From the NCBI GenBank assembly GCA_029891345.1, contig CM057000.1:135249663-135313662 (forward strand): a DNA stretch of 64,000 bases, in the 5' to 3' direction. The notes under the pieces are model-generated. The model was not told the origin of the DNA, made no database searches, and was given only the letters and a program-made list of their open reading frames with translations. Each line of letters begins with the position of its first letter. Position 1 is the stretch's first letter. Positions 32,611 through 45,690 of this stretch are shown piece after piece. The stretch comes from Dryococelus australis (taxonomy: Eukaryota > Arthropoda > Insecta > Phasmatodea > Phasmatidae). Position numbers and translations under genes: made by a program.

Positions 32611-33727
32611 TAAGTACATTGTAAGACCCCAAAATTAATAGTTTTTACTACATAAATGCTTTTCATTTTCAAATGGGGACACATTATTTTTTTGTGCGCT
32701 ATGTATAATAAGAGGAACCATCTAATTGATTTGAACGAAAAATAAAATACCGATACTTCTTACTGAGATTATACAGAAAACATATTTTCATTAATCCGCC
32801 ATTTTGGAAATTTAATATGAAAAACGTTTTTTGCATTGTATACCGGAATCACTGAATCGATTTCCAATCAATTTGGTTGACTATTCATGCTGTAGTCGGC
32901 TATGCCAAGTGTAAGTGGTTGCACGTCAAACACTTATTTTAAAAATGATGGCGATAAAAATATTTCAATTTGACGAGTCGTATCTACCGAACCATTTGAC
33001 CAAATCTTGCAAAATATTTGTGTTTGTAGTACCTGCTGTGGGAAACAAAAATGATAATGTACAGCACTGTCATTAAATTAATAATTAAAAAGTTTAATTG
33101 TTTCTCTGAGACTATACAATTGATTGGAGCCAAATTTACCTCCAAGTATTACTACAGGGTCCTTGCTAAATTTGTATGACTTTAGAAGCTCAGGCACGTA
33201 TTTTCAGTATCGTAGCAATATAAATATTTTATGTTAATATAGCATTTCTGCCGAACAATTATAGTTTCCACCAAATGTGTAAGCTAGCAGTTCCTAAGTG
33301 ATAATTACAAAATATGTTATTTGTAGCTTTTAAACATTATTTATTAAGATAGTGCTACCTGAAATATTATAATTATTTTTTTTAAACTAACTAATCCTAT
33401 CCGAAAAAAGTTACGTACAAATAAAACTGTTATGGACAGAATAAATTTAGAAATTTTTAATGGATGGACTTTACTTATTTTTAATGTAGGCCACGTCACA
33501 AACGCTCTCGAATAATTAAACATGTTTGAAATTAAATTATTGTGAGCTTTAAAGAGCTAATTAATTGTTATTTTTAGTGTGCGTATTTAAAGATTTCGCA
33601 AGATATATGCCTACATCTCAGAAACTTATTCTAGTAGCTAGGCGCATTCCTATAAAAGATACAATTTAGATTTTTGTTGGTGGTTATTCTATCTGGTCTT
33701 CCTTGGCTAAATGTAATTTTTTTCCAC
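32611..33727. other. anonymous AT-rich DNA
   Basis: 32800-33010 (GAATCGATTTCC, AAAATGATGGCG) vaguely resembles 46860-46990; probably an old dispersed repeat. Confidence 0.35.
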
Positions 33728-33990
33728 TTTGGGGGTTCGATTTCCGGCGGGGTTACTCCCATATTTTCACATGTGGGAATCGTGACGGACAATGCTGCTA
33801 GTCGACGGGGTTTTTTTTCGGGGATTTCCCGATTCCCCCGCCCTTGCATTCCGGTGCTGCTCCATGCTCACTTCGCTTTTACCCTCATCGGCTCTCAAGA
33901 CCTCGTTATTAACAGCCTCCCAAGTCCCTCCACTCTCCACTCCGAGGTTACTAAACCACTCGAGACCTGAGAGTGTCTCAATCTGGAATA
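33728..33990 (+). mobile_element. SINE family E, copy 3 (head damaged)
   Basis: Box B-like GGGTTCGATTTCC at 33734 begins the recognisable part, then the body GGGATTTCCCGATTCCCCC and CTCATCGGCTCTCAAGACC. Box A is missing. Confidence 0.75.
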
Positions 33991-35084
33991 TGGAGCTCAC
34001 CGTTACGTCGTTGAATTCAGAAACCGTCCGAAAAAAAAATGTTGCCACTCAGGCCAGTAGGTGTGTTCGTGAGCCAACTGTAGTCTGAGGCATCGATGGT
34101 TTAGGCTTAAGGTAATCCTCCGAGACGCAGTCCTGTGCTACAGTGACGTTTATTCCATAGACGCAAGGTAAGCAATGGTTACCGTATACATATTGGAAAT
34201 GTTTGACCCTTTATAGTTTTCGCCTTAATATATTGAAACACATTTAAATCTGAGATCCCCGTTTTCGATTCGAGAAACAGAGTTTTCGTAACTCCCGTAA
34301 TATACAAGGGTAGTGCTACTATCTAGTATTTATTTCCACAAACGGGAGCGACTGGCGCCCCGTTCCTTCGTCAGGGTAAGCAGTCGTTCTGTTTGTGTCC
34401 TCCAGTCCTACATTTTTCCTTGAGAAGTGGGTGAAAGTATTCGGGAAAACGGGAGTTTTGTTGTAATTTGTAATATGCTGAGTAAATATTATTCACTTTA
34501 ATTATCATTACTTACATTTCTGTTTTATAACTAGTGTTAGGTATTATGAAACTGTAACTACATGTGGAGTTTAAGCAAAGTTGGAAGTTGCGTTTGTTAG
34601 TAGAAATTGCTTACCCTGTAAAAAAAAAAAAAAAACGTACTACACGCCATTGTGCTAAACAGATGCTGTCGAAACGTGGAAGGAGACAGTGTCAGGCCTG
34701 TTGTCACGTTCCAGCGTTACGCAAATACTCGAGGCAAAACTGAACGGCCTGTCACTGCCATGCGAACGAGTTGCCTGTCGGCTCATGGTGGTGTCGCATT
34801 TCTTGGTGCAGTTCTTGATTTTCGACTCATCGTGTTCTTGTCATCCCACTGTCCCCACAATCGCATCACTGCCATGAGAACTGCGTCAGGAGCTGCCTCG
34901 TACCACATTGGAATCCTCTCTTCTGGGGAGTGAGGTATCTGCCTTACTGGCTTCGGCTCATATGGCACCAAGACCCGACCACTAGGCGGATCGTTTGGCA
35001 CCCAAAGCCTGAATTACGTGTGAAGAAATTCTATAGTCCGTGGCGAAGGACACTCCAGAGTGAAACCCACAAGTATCGGTGATG
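33991..35084. other. anonymous DNA
   Basis: Includes an A-run near 34620-34635. GACTGGCGCCCCGTTCC near 34350 was considered as a primer-binding site but has no supporting LTR. Confidence 0.4.
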
Positions 35085-35268
35085 GTGAAATGAGTTGAAG
35101 ACGAAGCAGTGGCGGAATGAGAGATAGAGGAAAACGGAAGTGACCCGGGAAAGCCCGCTGAACAACAAGAACATTGACTACGTTTCCTGCATGTTGGGTG
35201 AACCCGCCATGAATCGCGGACCAAGTTTGCCTTGATGGTAGGCAAGTAGTCCGACCAGCGAGGTACTG
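35085..35268 (-). mobile_element. SINE family E, copy 6 (degenerate)
   Basis: AAAGCCCGCTGAACAAC and TTTGCCTTGATGGTAGGCAAG correspond in order to the body and head of family E, with many substitutions. Confidence 0.5.
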
Positions 35269-35371
35269 TCAGGGACTCAGTTCTCCGACCCTCGAGGGAA
35301 TGCAGAGGCGGGTGGTAAAGGCAAGTGTCGCACCACTCAGCCTCCCTTTCGTCGCGCGGCAGGCTGTAACA

Positions 35372-35408
35372 GAGAGCGAGAGAGAGAGACAGAGAGAGAG
35401 AGAGAGGT
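35372..35408. repeat. (GA)n microsatellite
   Basis: GAGAGC followed by GA repeats with a single interruption (GAGACAGAGAG). Confidence 0.9.
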
Positions 35409-35899
35409 GAAGGCTTTTCAACAGAGTACTCTCCACAGCAAAAACATTTACTCGCCATTTCATAGTGGCAATGTCGAATATTCCTCTGACCCAGACCCTT
35501 CGCATTCAGAAGCCGAGCTGTCAGCTTCTGAACTTATGTTATCGATGTCCCTGTCACCGCCATTATAACTGCTAGTAGATAGGTATAGTCGATTCGGTAA
35601 TATAGGGGACAGGGAAATGGTTCGGTGCCTTGGCCGCCATTTTGGAATTCCCCGTTTTTCTCTCAAAATCGATTGTGTTACCCCAATAATCACTTCAGAA
35701 ATCAATCATTTTACCTAAAATTTGTATTTGCCTCCTAAAAATTCCAACCGATCACTATCAAATCTGTTAAAAAAAAAACTGCTTAGATTTTTAAGAAACT
35801 GATTATACTATCAATGTTTTCGAGTACCTCATCGCAATTACTTACGTGTGTGCGTGCGCGTGTGTGCAGAGTGAGTTAGTAAAGAGTGAGTGAGTGAAG
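35409..35899. other. anonymous DNA
   Basis: Minus-strand frame 35705-35460 contains an acidic, serine-rich stretch (SSEADSSASECEGSG) that resembles low-complexity coding sequence such as transposase N-termini. There is no domain to support it. Confidence 0.3.
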
Positions 35900-36133
35900 A
35901 GATTTGGGTGGCTCTTAACACCGAGGTCTTGAGAGCCGATGAGAGTTAAGTGATGGAGCTGCACCGGATTGAAAGGGCGGGGTAAACGTGAGATCCCCGA
36001 CATAGCCCGCTGAATAGCAGGCTCTTCCGGCACGATTACCACTGGCGAGAATCCTGCGTGAACCGGCCGAGGATTGAGCGCAGTTCGCCTTGGTGGGAGG
36101 CGAGCAGGCTAACCGCTCAGTCACCGTGGCGCC
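35900..36133 (-). mobile_element. SINE family E, copy 2 (full length)
   Basis: Minus-strand head TGAGCGGTTAGCCTGCTCGC (box A), eroded box B, and the full body to GAGCCACCC near 35905. Closest relative in the window is 1205-1450. Confidence 0.85.
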
Positions 36134-39100
36134 GTGTCTGTAGAGAAAAGTGAGCTCATTTTTGTGTCGGCAACATTTTGTATTTGTTTCGTTGCAGTTT
36201 GAAAAATATTGGGCAAAAACAGAAACAAACAGTTGCCATTGATTCTACAGTACAAGAGATCGCACAATATTTTTTTGTGGGGAAATTTCACTTTGAGTGT
36301 TCAACTTTGCATTAGCAAACGTTATATTTTGTTCTTAGAGGAGAGCAGAATTATTAAACGGAAACAATTCAATGTAGCTAAGAAAACAGACGTAAGTCTA
36401 GAAAATTCGCCATACTAAGGACGTATGCCGCTACAAGTGCAGATGTGTTAGAACATATCAGTTTTGAACATTCGGAATATTAAAATATCTATAAAGAACT
36501 GCGAAATAAGTTGTTGTATCAAAATATATTTTAAAAATATTCACTTCTTCGGGCAGATAACTATTATGTGCAAATACAAGATGGGAATCTGTTTATTGTA
36601 TTCGTGGCACAGATAAATGCTGTATTTTTATAATTTCTTAACTTTTAAGATAAAACCTACGTTGTTGCATATTTTAACTTAACACCAAATTATTTATTAA
36701 AAAATTTCCCCGTTTATATTGAAATATTTTAATGAATTTTACGTCTTATACCGTATACTTCTTTGACGTGTCACGAAGAGAACCCTGCTAAGAATATTTG
36801 TACTAAAGAAAATTAAGATGACTCATAAATATTATAGAGATATATTAATAGCTCACCAATCAGCCTAAAACAGTGACTTTCTTAACTGCCTCTATCTGAC
36901 GTATTTGATCTCCTGATAATCTTTTCGTATAAAATGAAAAATTATATTACCTAAAGTAGGGCAAGATCACTTAAAAATCATTTAAGAGTGAACATAAAAA
37001 TTAAAGGTACCGGTTACATTCAGGCTCAGCAAACACGCTAACTAACACGTAAGTTTGCTATACGTAGACCGCTTAGGCTAACTTATATCGCGCAGACGAG
37101 AACAGATCGAAAACAACGAAAATGGCCTTGGAAATCCCGTGGGATTGCGAAGGCCGACAAACTGACCACATCCAGTGACATCAGCTTCAATCTAGACATA
37201 TAGTTGGCCATCTTTCGCCCACTAGCAGTTTGAGTCACGTCCTCCCAGAAAAAAAAAATGGGATAAATACCCCACTTTAAACGGTCGGCAGCAATATTAC
37301 CTCCATTTACCCCCGACTCAATGACACATGTACGCCCACATCTTGGCAACGCCGGAACCTGCACTGCGGTTCTGAAGTGATGTGGTCCATTTCCAAAGGG
37401 TTCATTGTCCGTGTAAATTGAATGTCGGGGAACAGCGACATATCGATAAGGATAATATTGCTTAATGTAGCTGCATGAACTTTGGTATGGGTGTTACTGT
37501 TGGTCACTAACATTGCCTGCAGAAGTGAGAGCCTTCTGAAACCAAGCATTCGCCTTAAAATGAAATAAATTGAATTTAATGTTTGTTTGCAAGGGCTACT
37601 TTGGAAACTGAATGAATTTTAAACCTGCGTTTAAACGACCTTCACGCAGTTTTGCACCTGTAAAACATTTGTCATTCCGTAGCAAAGGTTTGGAAGGAAC
37701 TAACAGGACATTGTAAATTGTCATATTTGTGGACAAGGGACGCTTTGGATATTGACTACTCAAGTACGAACCCTGTAGAAACTGGCTGTTAGAGATCATA
37801 AGTGATGCCTCGAGTGTATTTGGAAATGTAGCGTTGAAAATTTTCTCGCAGTTATCTAGCGCCATTTAAGAGCTACTATTAATAATATTGTGCTAGAGTA
37901 AAATGTGAAAAACTGTAACATCGCAAATATTTTTCATGGAAGTTTTTCCAATAAAATAACTGCTGTAAAATTAATTGCATAAACCTTTGGATTAGATAAT
38001 TTAATTATATTATCATACAAAAACGCTTTTCAAATAAGACTACAAACTAATTTATGATTTGCAATTTTCCGTGTTACGCACTCAGTCAAATATTTTTACA
38101 AATGTATTATATATATTATAAATATTTATTTTATGAAATATTCATAACATAAGTATTTATTAGTTAAGAGAATACAAATTCTTTAAAAGCCTTTGTATTA
38201 TTGTCTTAATTAATTACTGTCACATACACTATATAAATAACTTCTAGTAAAATTTAACTAAAAAATTCTAATTCAGAGAACTGTGGTATAAATGAAATTA
38301 ATAGAACCTGTGTTATATATTTATCTCAGAAGGAAACATTAAGCAAGTTCTCGTAGGTATTTGATGCCTTTCTACAAATGTAGGCTTTAGTAAATACACG
38401 CCGTTTGAGAAGAAGTCCATGGACGGGAATTATCAATAAATGTTTTCATAGACATTAGTTGCAAGAAGTCACTTGTTGATAGTTTTTACATAGCATTTTG
38501 TAACATTCCCGACACCGTTATGAAATCTCCGGTAGTTTGAGAACTGCATTCATGCATAATTGCAAAAAAATTAGTTTTTACGATACACGAGGTTTTTCTT
38601 TGTGTGATTTATAAATAATTTTTCCCTATTTCTTTCTCCCAGCATTTCATTGAATAACTGCAGGGTCTCGAGATTTAAATGTAATTATTCTATCGAGAGA
38701 AGATAAATACAAAGCACTGATACGCTTTGTCGTCCCACAAACAAATCTAACAAACGTGAACCCCCTACGATTGTGTACTTTATTTCCCAAATGATGTTGA
38801 CTAAGAGTAGCGTAGAATAATAGAAGAATGTCATTATTCAGGATTGGGGAGTTGTGGAACTGGGTCGTGACATTAGAGATTGGTCATGTTGGACATATGT
38901 GACGTAGCTTGCGACCTTGAATGTTGACGCTCGGTTACCCTGAACGGCCTTGCATAAGGTTATGGTAAATACCAAAAATGCCAAAAGTACATTAATATAC
39001 CTCAAAAAAGATTTTTCCAAACATCAAAAATAAAATTAATGAAAAACTTATCTGAAAAATATTTCAACTGTTTAAAATATTAAGTACATCGAAAAAAAGT

Positions 39101-39436
39101 TAATATATTTAGAAGAAATTTCTAGCACCTGCCTTATTTTACCCAACTGGCTACCACACTAAATTGTTTTTATATGATTATATAAATAACTTAATGGCTA
39201 ATTAATTAACATTAATTGTCTTGCGCGCGCTTTATAAAATTGCTAATATTTAATTTATTTCCAAAAAAAAGATTTAAAGATGTACATGCACAAGGTCCTG
39301 GGTTCGATCATGAATCCACCACTTACAAAAATGGCGGAACGGATATTTTCTTTAGTAAATTCAGCAGGCGACTGATACTTTCGCCAATAAATTATCTGCT
39401 TCACGTCACTCTCATACTATCTACCACCAGCCCTTG
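36134..39436. other. 3.3 kb anonymous AT-rich DNA
   Basis: No repeat family of this window and no supported exon. GGTCCTGGGTTCGATCATG near 39293 is a box B-like scrap of a tRNA-derived SINE. The minus-strand open frame ending near 38838 was examined and rejected as it lacks an ATG. Confidence 0.45.
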
Positions 39437-39864
39437 TAAAGACTGTTTACGGTCAAATGACAACTTTTGAAAGACCTGCTTGGGATCTACTTATATGCTC
39501 GCTGTGTATTCTTCCACCATATGTGAAAGTAACATTGCCATGGGTCTGATCACTTTGTTTATGCGTCAGTCAAGTGAAACTGTGAAATTATCTGCAATGC
39601 AAATATTTTGCCATTTCGTGGGTTTTAACGCTTATAAGCATTGCAAATAGAGAAACTAAAATTAATAAATTCAGTATTCACAAATTTTAACCTAGAACGT
39701 ACAATTCAACGTTAGTCCATGGAAATATTTTTTTTTATCCGTCGTTACCATCTTTACTAGGCAAATGCCAGTCAGTGCATTCGTTAAAATATACGTAGTG
39801 AGGGGCAGTGACATTTTTCAAATGTTGCTTTAAAACGTTATCAAATAACGGTAAACGGTCTATA
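39437..39864 (+). mobile_element. MITE family A, copy 14 (diverged)
   Basis: Forward copy (AAGACTGTTTACGGTC ... ACGGTAAACGGTCTATA). Both termini carry the matching change GTTTACGG / ACGGTAAAC, so the inverted repeats have stayed complementary. Confidence 0.85.
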
Positions 39865-40728
39865 ACCCACAAGTTCGACTGCTCTACCGTCCTTCACATC
39901 ACTATTCTTCTTTTTACTGCCATTTACTCGTATTCTACTTCCTCTCTCCTCCTCCTCCTCCTCCCATATCTTTCTTCCTTTACTCATAGCTTTTGTACCC
40001 CCTTCCTTCTGCCCCTGGCTTTAGGGTCATTCCCCCTTTTTCCACTTCTTCGTTTAATCTTTTTTTTTTTTTTTTTTTACTCTCAAGATTCAAACCTTTC
40101 CCCTTAATTTACTTGCAGTAAATGAACGCATATTCAAAAAATTACGTTTTTACGTGTATACATGGTGAGCGTAGAGAAGGAAAGTATCATTTATTGCACG
40201 CGTAGTTTTCCTATATTACACTTTATCCAACTTGCCATATTGAATTCAGGTATGCTTACTTAGAATAATACCTATCCTTCATATTTACCACAAGATTTTT
40301 TAAATAATTAAAAATATATTTGCTTTTAGAGTAATACGAACCAATTTACAATTTTATTTCTCGATTCTTTCTTGAGTACCATATTTGAATGCATTTTATT
40401 TATTTTTATTATATGTTTCATCTATATTTAATTGGTCTATTTTCTTACAAAGGATCAACATGAATAAAAATCGCAAAAAAAAAATTAAATTAAATAAAAA
40501 TTGTATTCGTCAGTCAGTAAAATTTATCTACTTCTACAAAAAAACTTTTACACAAGAAAAAATATTTACAATTTTCTTAAACCGTTGTTTCAGTCAAGTG
40601 TGTTTATCATTACATATAATATCCAATTGCCCCACAGTCTCTCGTTATTTCCACTAGTAACCCATGCTTTTATAAGCTCATTAATCTTGTGTCTTAATAC
40701 TGTGAGCTTCACTGCCAAGTCCCTCTGG
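39865..40728. other. anonymous AT-rich DNA
   Basis: (CTC)n near 39948-39962 and a T-run near 40060-40078; otherwise nothing. Confidence 0.5.
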
Positions 40729-40969
40729 TATAGGCTATTCATGGTTAAGTGAGCACTTTTGGAAGCCCTCTCATTTGGAATAATAATCAATAAACATATT
40801 TTATTTTTACCTTGGACCTTAACTTTAGAGTTCGGTGGAATATACACACTATGTTTAATACTTATATGGCCAATATTTTTTTTAAGAGGTGGTTAAAGTA
40901 TAAGAAGTGTCTGAAAGGAAAAAGTAACAATGGCCTCAAAAATGCCCACTTTATCGTGAACAGCCTATG
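40729..40969 (+). mobile_element. MITE family D, copy 2
   Basis: Full length, TATAGGCTATTCATGG ... ATCGTGAACAGCCTATG. The interior matches 674-913. Confidence 0.9.
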
Positions 40970-42701
40970 GTAGTTTTGCCGATTTAAAATGTGTAGTGCC
41001 ATAATAGTAGAGCTGAAGATACAGATGGCTGAGCTTAAGAGTTAAATCATGTTGCTGTTCCTGGAGCTGAGGCAGCAGCTGCATCCAGGGAAGGATATTC
41101 TTTTGGTAAGATAAGTAACTGTTGAACATTATGGTAGGTTACAGTTCATTATAATTTTTGCTACGTACACACAAACTGGTGCAAAATCCGGGAAAGACTA
41201 TTTAGGAAACCACATGTCTCGCGATGACGAGAACATAACACGAGTGAACTGCTTTAAGAAAATTCAACTTTGAGTTACCGATGAAAAGTGCACTTCGCCT
41301 TTACACATTATGCACGTCTAGATAGATTATCTATTTTGCTGGTCAGTTGATCGCGATTTTTTTTCCTTCTGTTTAATAAACGATCAGAGATAAACGTGTA
41401 ACTGTGTTCATATCGCCCAACATTATGGTTGTACGGCGAAGATCTTCTATGTCCCTGCTAGGGATGTGATTTGCTCACGAAAAGAAGACAAGAACAACAC
41501 AAATTAGTGGTGGCGATGACTCACTCGGATACTTAGTTAACTATTCTCAAAACTCGAAACGACACGGTATATTTCACTTCGAACGCACAGATCTCTGCAC
41601 TTTTCACATAGCATCAGCGGCAGAAAGATGTTTTTCGTGCAGTCTTTCATGAAACTTGAGAATGGTAAAATAGGCTTAAATTAGCATCGGCGACACACCA
41701 AAGACGCCACTGGTGTGGGCATAGATTCCAGCATCTCGTTCGACGTTGAAGTTGCGAGCGAATTTGATGTCGCTGTTACAATTGTCAGCTGTCCAGTGTC
41801 AAACAAAGTCGATTACACCCTGAAAACGCCACTTGTTCTGGGAGGATCGGATGACTGGCGAATCTAGACCCTCACATCATTCGCACAACAGCTACATCTT
41901 ACTAAGCAAGAACATTCATATTCGGAAGTGTCACAGACATGTCAGTTGGTTTACTGTAAAATGAAGAGATTTTATTTTAACGTTGAGGTCATTAGTACTT
42001 GCTCTTGTCTTCCAAGACAATTCCACAAGTAGGGGCACGTGATGGACCATGTTTGCATATTGTCACGTGCATCAGCAGGTATGCTAGCCTGATTGCTGTG
42101 GCACAAACATATTGCGAAGAAGTGGAACGAAGCCTTGAGCGCTTCTAAACAAACCCTGCTAGGCGGGTCGAGTGTGCCGGATATTACGGCTGGAAACCCG
42201 GCGAACGAGGTCTTTGTCGTCGAGACACTGAGCCAGCAAGACGTCCAGAGATGGGGGAGTGCTGTCCGCCGACATGCGTCTAGTCTTCAGCCTACGGTAT
42301 CATGGACAAGGTGAAGTCGGACCATAGTAAACTAGTCAGAGTGGCCTTTTATATAGACAAGTTATTTAATAACGAATCACATTAATATCTAGCATAATTT
42401 AACCAAGTAAGCTTAACGAGAGCTCCTCCGATTTAATGAGTAACTAACATTCTGTAACGAGATGTAAAAGAAATGTAACGAGATGTAATTTGATATTGAT
42501 TTCAATACAGGGACGATAGTGAATTTAAATGAGTTCACTTTTGAGTACGCCTAACTCCAACATGTACGTTTAATATGAACTATAGTTATCCACTTTAAAA
42601 CCTTTTCGTCTGTTTTGGTTCTCAGAATCCTTCAGTTTAGAGTGCATGCTGACACTGCTTATGCTCGAAGGCAGCTCTAATATATGCTGTGTAAATCTCC
42701 A
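40970..42701. other. anonymous DNA
   Basis: 42093-42311 is an open + frame of balanced composition with no recognised motif. No repeat of this window occurs here; it may hold unrecognised single-copy sequence. Confidence 0.4.
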
Positions 42702-42921
42702 TATAGGCTGTTCACAGTAAAGTGGGCACTTTTTAAGGCCCTCCCAACAGGATTTAACCACTAATAAATATTTTTTATTGCAGCATCAGGCATTAAATTT
42801 TGAGTTTGGTGGAATGTTTACACGGCGTTTATTCGTCACAAAGCAATGTTTATATTAAACAGCACCAGGAAGATGGAGATAGGATGAAAGTAAAAATTAG
42901 GAAGGGCCTTAAAAAGTGTTC
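42702..42921 (-). mobile_element. MITE family C, copy 2 (right end lost)
   Basis: Starts TATAGGCTGTTCACAG. The interior is the reverse complement of 25239-25481 (CAGCATCAGGCATTAAAT, CAGGAAGATGGAGATAGG). It ends at AAAAAGTG without the terminal inverted repeat. Confidence 0.85.
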
Positions 42922-44982
42922 TGTGCAGTAATCATCACAGTATTTTCGTGACTAAGTCTCAGTAGTATTATGATACGAGATACCCCCCTACGTTTCTCAA
43001 CAATGGTAACGCAGTTTGGGGGGGGGGGGGGTCTAATATCGCGCTTGGTCCAGCCTATGGCTTGCCACGTAAAAATTGAACAATGCGTGCAATTCGCGAG
43101 ATTAACAGGCTGAAACTATAGATGCGTGCAGAAGTAACTTTTAAGTGCTCTGATTTCAATACTGCAGTCAAATACATTTAACTAGTATGGTAATCCTTCT
43201 TTATTTCCTCTTTCCAAAACAATGCGTGAGGTCGTACTCTTGAATGTTTCCAGGCTCAGTAGGGGAATGAGTGCATTCATAATGAGCTTGTTGTAATTAT
43301 GCATACGTTTGATATACAAGTAAGTGTCGCGAATTTTCAAAGACTGCGTTCTTGTCGATAAATAGATAGCTTTCGCTTGACAAGTCTTGAACTTCAAATG
43401 GCTCATTTTCATAAAGTGTTGTGCTCATTATGTAGCCCGAAGAACACGTACCTTGGTTTCTCAGTAGTGAAACTGGACTTAAATACACACGTGATGCAGT
43501 AGCTTCCGTGTAAGTCGGGGTATATATTTAAACTTCACGAACTCAAAACAAAATCAATGGTTTTGCCATCTTCCATATTTCAGTATTTTGTTGATACATT
43601 TCAAAGTTCTCAGTTGAACATGAAGCAGCATCCGTCCGATCGAATGTAACTTCATTTATATGGTATCAGTTTTCTTCTGGCACTCACGATTCCATTTATG
43701 TGACGGCTGGAAACAGAACCAATTCTTGCGTCAAATGAATTATGAGCTTGTAGTTTTCAGCGAATTCCAGCAGTAATGTTGTCGAAACATACACTTCGAG
43801 TTTACCTCCTGCGTAAACAGGAACATTGTAGTCTTCTTCCATTTCCTAACCAGCCATCTTGTGGGATGGAGTGAGGGTCGTACGAAGGTATATTGCAAGT
43901 AAGTCTTTGAAAATTGGCAAGAGTGTTAGAGTTGTTTTTAAATGTTTTAAGACAGTTGTAATTTGAAAAATAATTAGTCATAACGAAAATTCATAAATAT
44001 ATAAAGTATAACAACAAAATTCAAGATAGAGTCCAGCTGGATGGAAAGAGCGAACGATAGAAATGATTTTTTGAATTCCCTATATTTTTATTTAATTTAT
44101 TTTTTTAGATTTTATATTACTTTTTAAATTAAATTTAAAAAAAATTATTTCGTAGAGTTTAAATTTCATGCACTTTTTTAAATATGTAATTTCATTTTTG
44201 GAATATTTTTAAAAATATTCCTGGTTTTCCATTTTTTTCTTTTATTCAGTATCACTGTCGTTACAATCCGCGATCAACGCTGTACATGGCTAACGCCCGA
44301 GGGCAACACTAAGGTGACATGTCTCCACATCCCTGATATTAGGTTTTGAATTTTATTTAACTTTTACGTAACTGCAAAATATGATCGTGAACTATGCATG
44401 GCACAATCTAGTGCAGAAGCATTTAACTTGATTAACCACGTAGCTGCGAATGAAAATGCTGCTATTAAGTCGTAACCAGAAACCACTTTCGTGAAGTACT
44501 TAAGCTTCTGGTAACCAATCATTGCATCTCTTTGCTTTAATATCGTTTCTTCTAAGGTAATTAAGCGAGCAATAGAATATTAATAATTATGATTATAATA
44601 ATTATTGTTCGGAGAATCTTCTTTCCCTTCGTGCAAGTTAGACTTTATTAGAAAATTCACTGTGGTAATATTTAATTTCACGTATATTATTAAATTTAAA
44701 GTAAAAGTCATAGGTTTCTTCGCGGCAATAAAATGTTATTCACGGAAGAGTAAAAATGGCCCAAAATTGATCTTCCAAGATGATCAGTGCCGTCAGTGTG
44801 GCTTTGTTCCGACATTTGTCTCCGGTGTTGACTTGGAAGGATTCTGTAAACACTTTACAGAACACAATGAATTCAGTGAGCGATTTCTCGATGCTACTAC
44901 GCCCTCATATTTCGGCGTCCAGTCATACGGCGAGAATAAACTCAGATGTAAACACCGCCTTACACAACTCCGGAGAGCGAAT
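42922..44982. other. anonymous DNA with one open stretch
   Basis: A G-run lies at 43017-43031. 44740-44980 on the + strand stays open through a region with a CRQCGF and FCKHFTEH cysteine/histidine pattern. Its composition is more coding-like than the flanks, and it is cut by the SINE at 44983. No family recognised. 43488-43182 on the minus strand is also open in overlapping frames without a motif. Confidence 0.3.
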
Positions 44983-45131
44983 AGATTTGAGCGGCTCTTA
45001 ACATCGAGGTCTTGAGGCCCAATGAGGGCGAAGAGAGGTTTCCGTGGAGTAGCGCCCGGAACGAAAGCGCGGAGTAAACGGGATATCCCCGAGAAAACTC
45101 GCGGACCGGTGATATCGTCTCGACACGATTA
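44983..45131 (-). mobile_element. SINE family E, copy 4 (head missing)
   Basis: GAGCGGCTCTTAACATCGAGG and ATATCCCCGAGAAAACTCGC are the SINE 3' body. The tRNA-like head beyond 45131 is absent. Confidence 0.75.
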
Positions 45132-45303
45132 GGTAATGTTAGGAACTTTCTCCGCGAATTTAATTTGGTTATCTGCTCGGAAAAGCGGTCGGTTGTTTTG
45201 TCTTGTTTCTTGCCCGCGCTCATGCCGCATTCGCCAACTTTGTAGCAAGAAGTAAGTGTATACCTACCTACCTACTTGAAGAAATCTCAGAGTTAACTCT
45301 TGT

Positions 45304-45690
45304 TATAGTGCGTTCATGGTTACTTAAAACTTCTAGGATGCACTGCTAAAGTTCTACTTTCACGCTATTCCCCCCGCTCTATGCTAGCAGTGCTTAACCG
45401 AATCTAGGAAACTACACCAAAATTACAATGGACTTCATTCGTATGCACTCACGTTAATAATATTTTGCATGTATATTATTTTTGGGCATTTATCCATGTT
45501 CTTATTCATTTCTATTGTAAATTAAATATTATGATTTATGTATAAAATATAAGTACCATTTTAACTTAACAGAAATTTAGATACTTTTATTTAAACACAA
45601 GTATAAAGTCATGTGATATGTCACGTATTTAGGAAACAGCCAGATATATAGGTGATTTTACGAAGTTTTGATTCAAAAACTGTAGTGATT
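45304..45690 (+). mobile_element. MITE family B, copy 5 (right end lost)
   Basis: TATAGTGCGTTCATGG start, landmarks ACTGCTAAAGTTCTACTTTC and TATTTAGGAAACAGCC, and loss of the right terminus after TTCAAAAACTG. Confidence 0.8.

Noticed and set aside
32089-32632. Overlapping 149-166 codon frames on both strands
   Set aside because: Long frames on both strands at once are expected in GC-rich DNA. No domain is recognisable, and the patch shares a motif with another GC-rich patch, suggesting a repeat.
34340-34400. GACTGGCGCCCCGTTCC as a retrotransposon primer-binding site
   Set aside because: No LTR ending just upstream and no coding remnants downstream.
35460-35705. Acidic serine-rich minus-strand frame as a piggyBac-type transposase N-terminus
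   Set aside because: Only low-complexity resemblance. No TTAA ends, no downstream transposase domain.
38838-39020. A 60-codon minus-strand frame whose start looks like a signal peptide
   Set aside because: The first codon is TTG, not ATG, and the in-frame sequence has no ATG before the hydrophobic segment. There is no donor site or promoter context.
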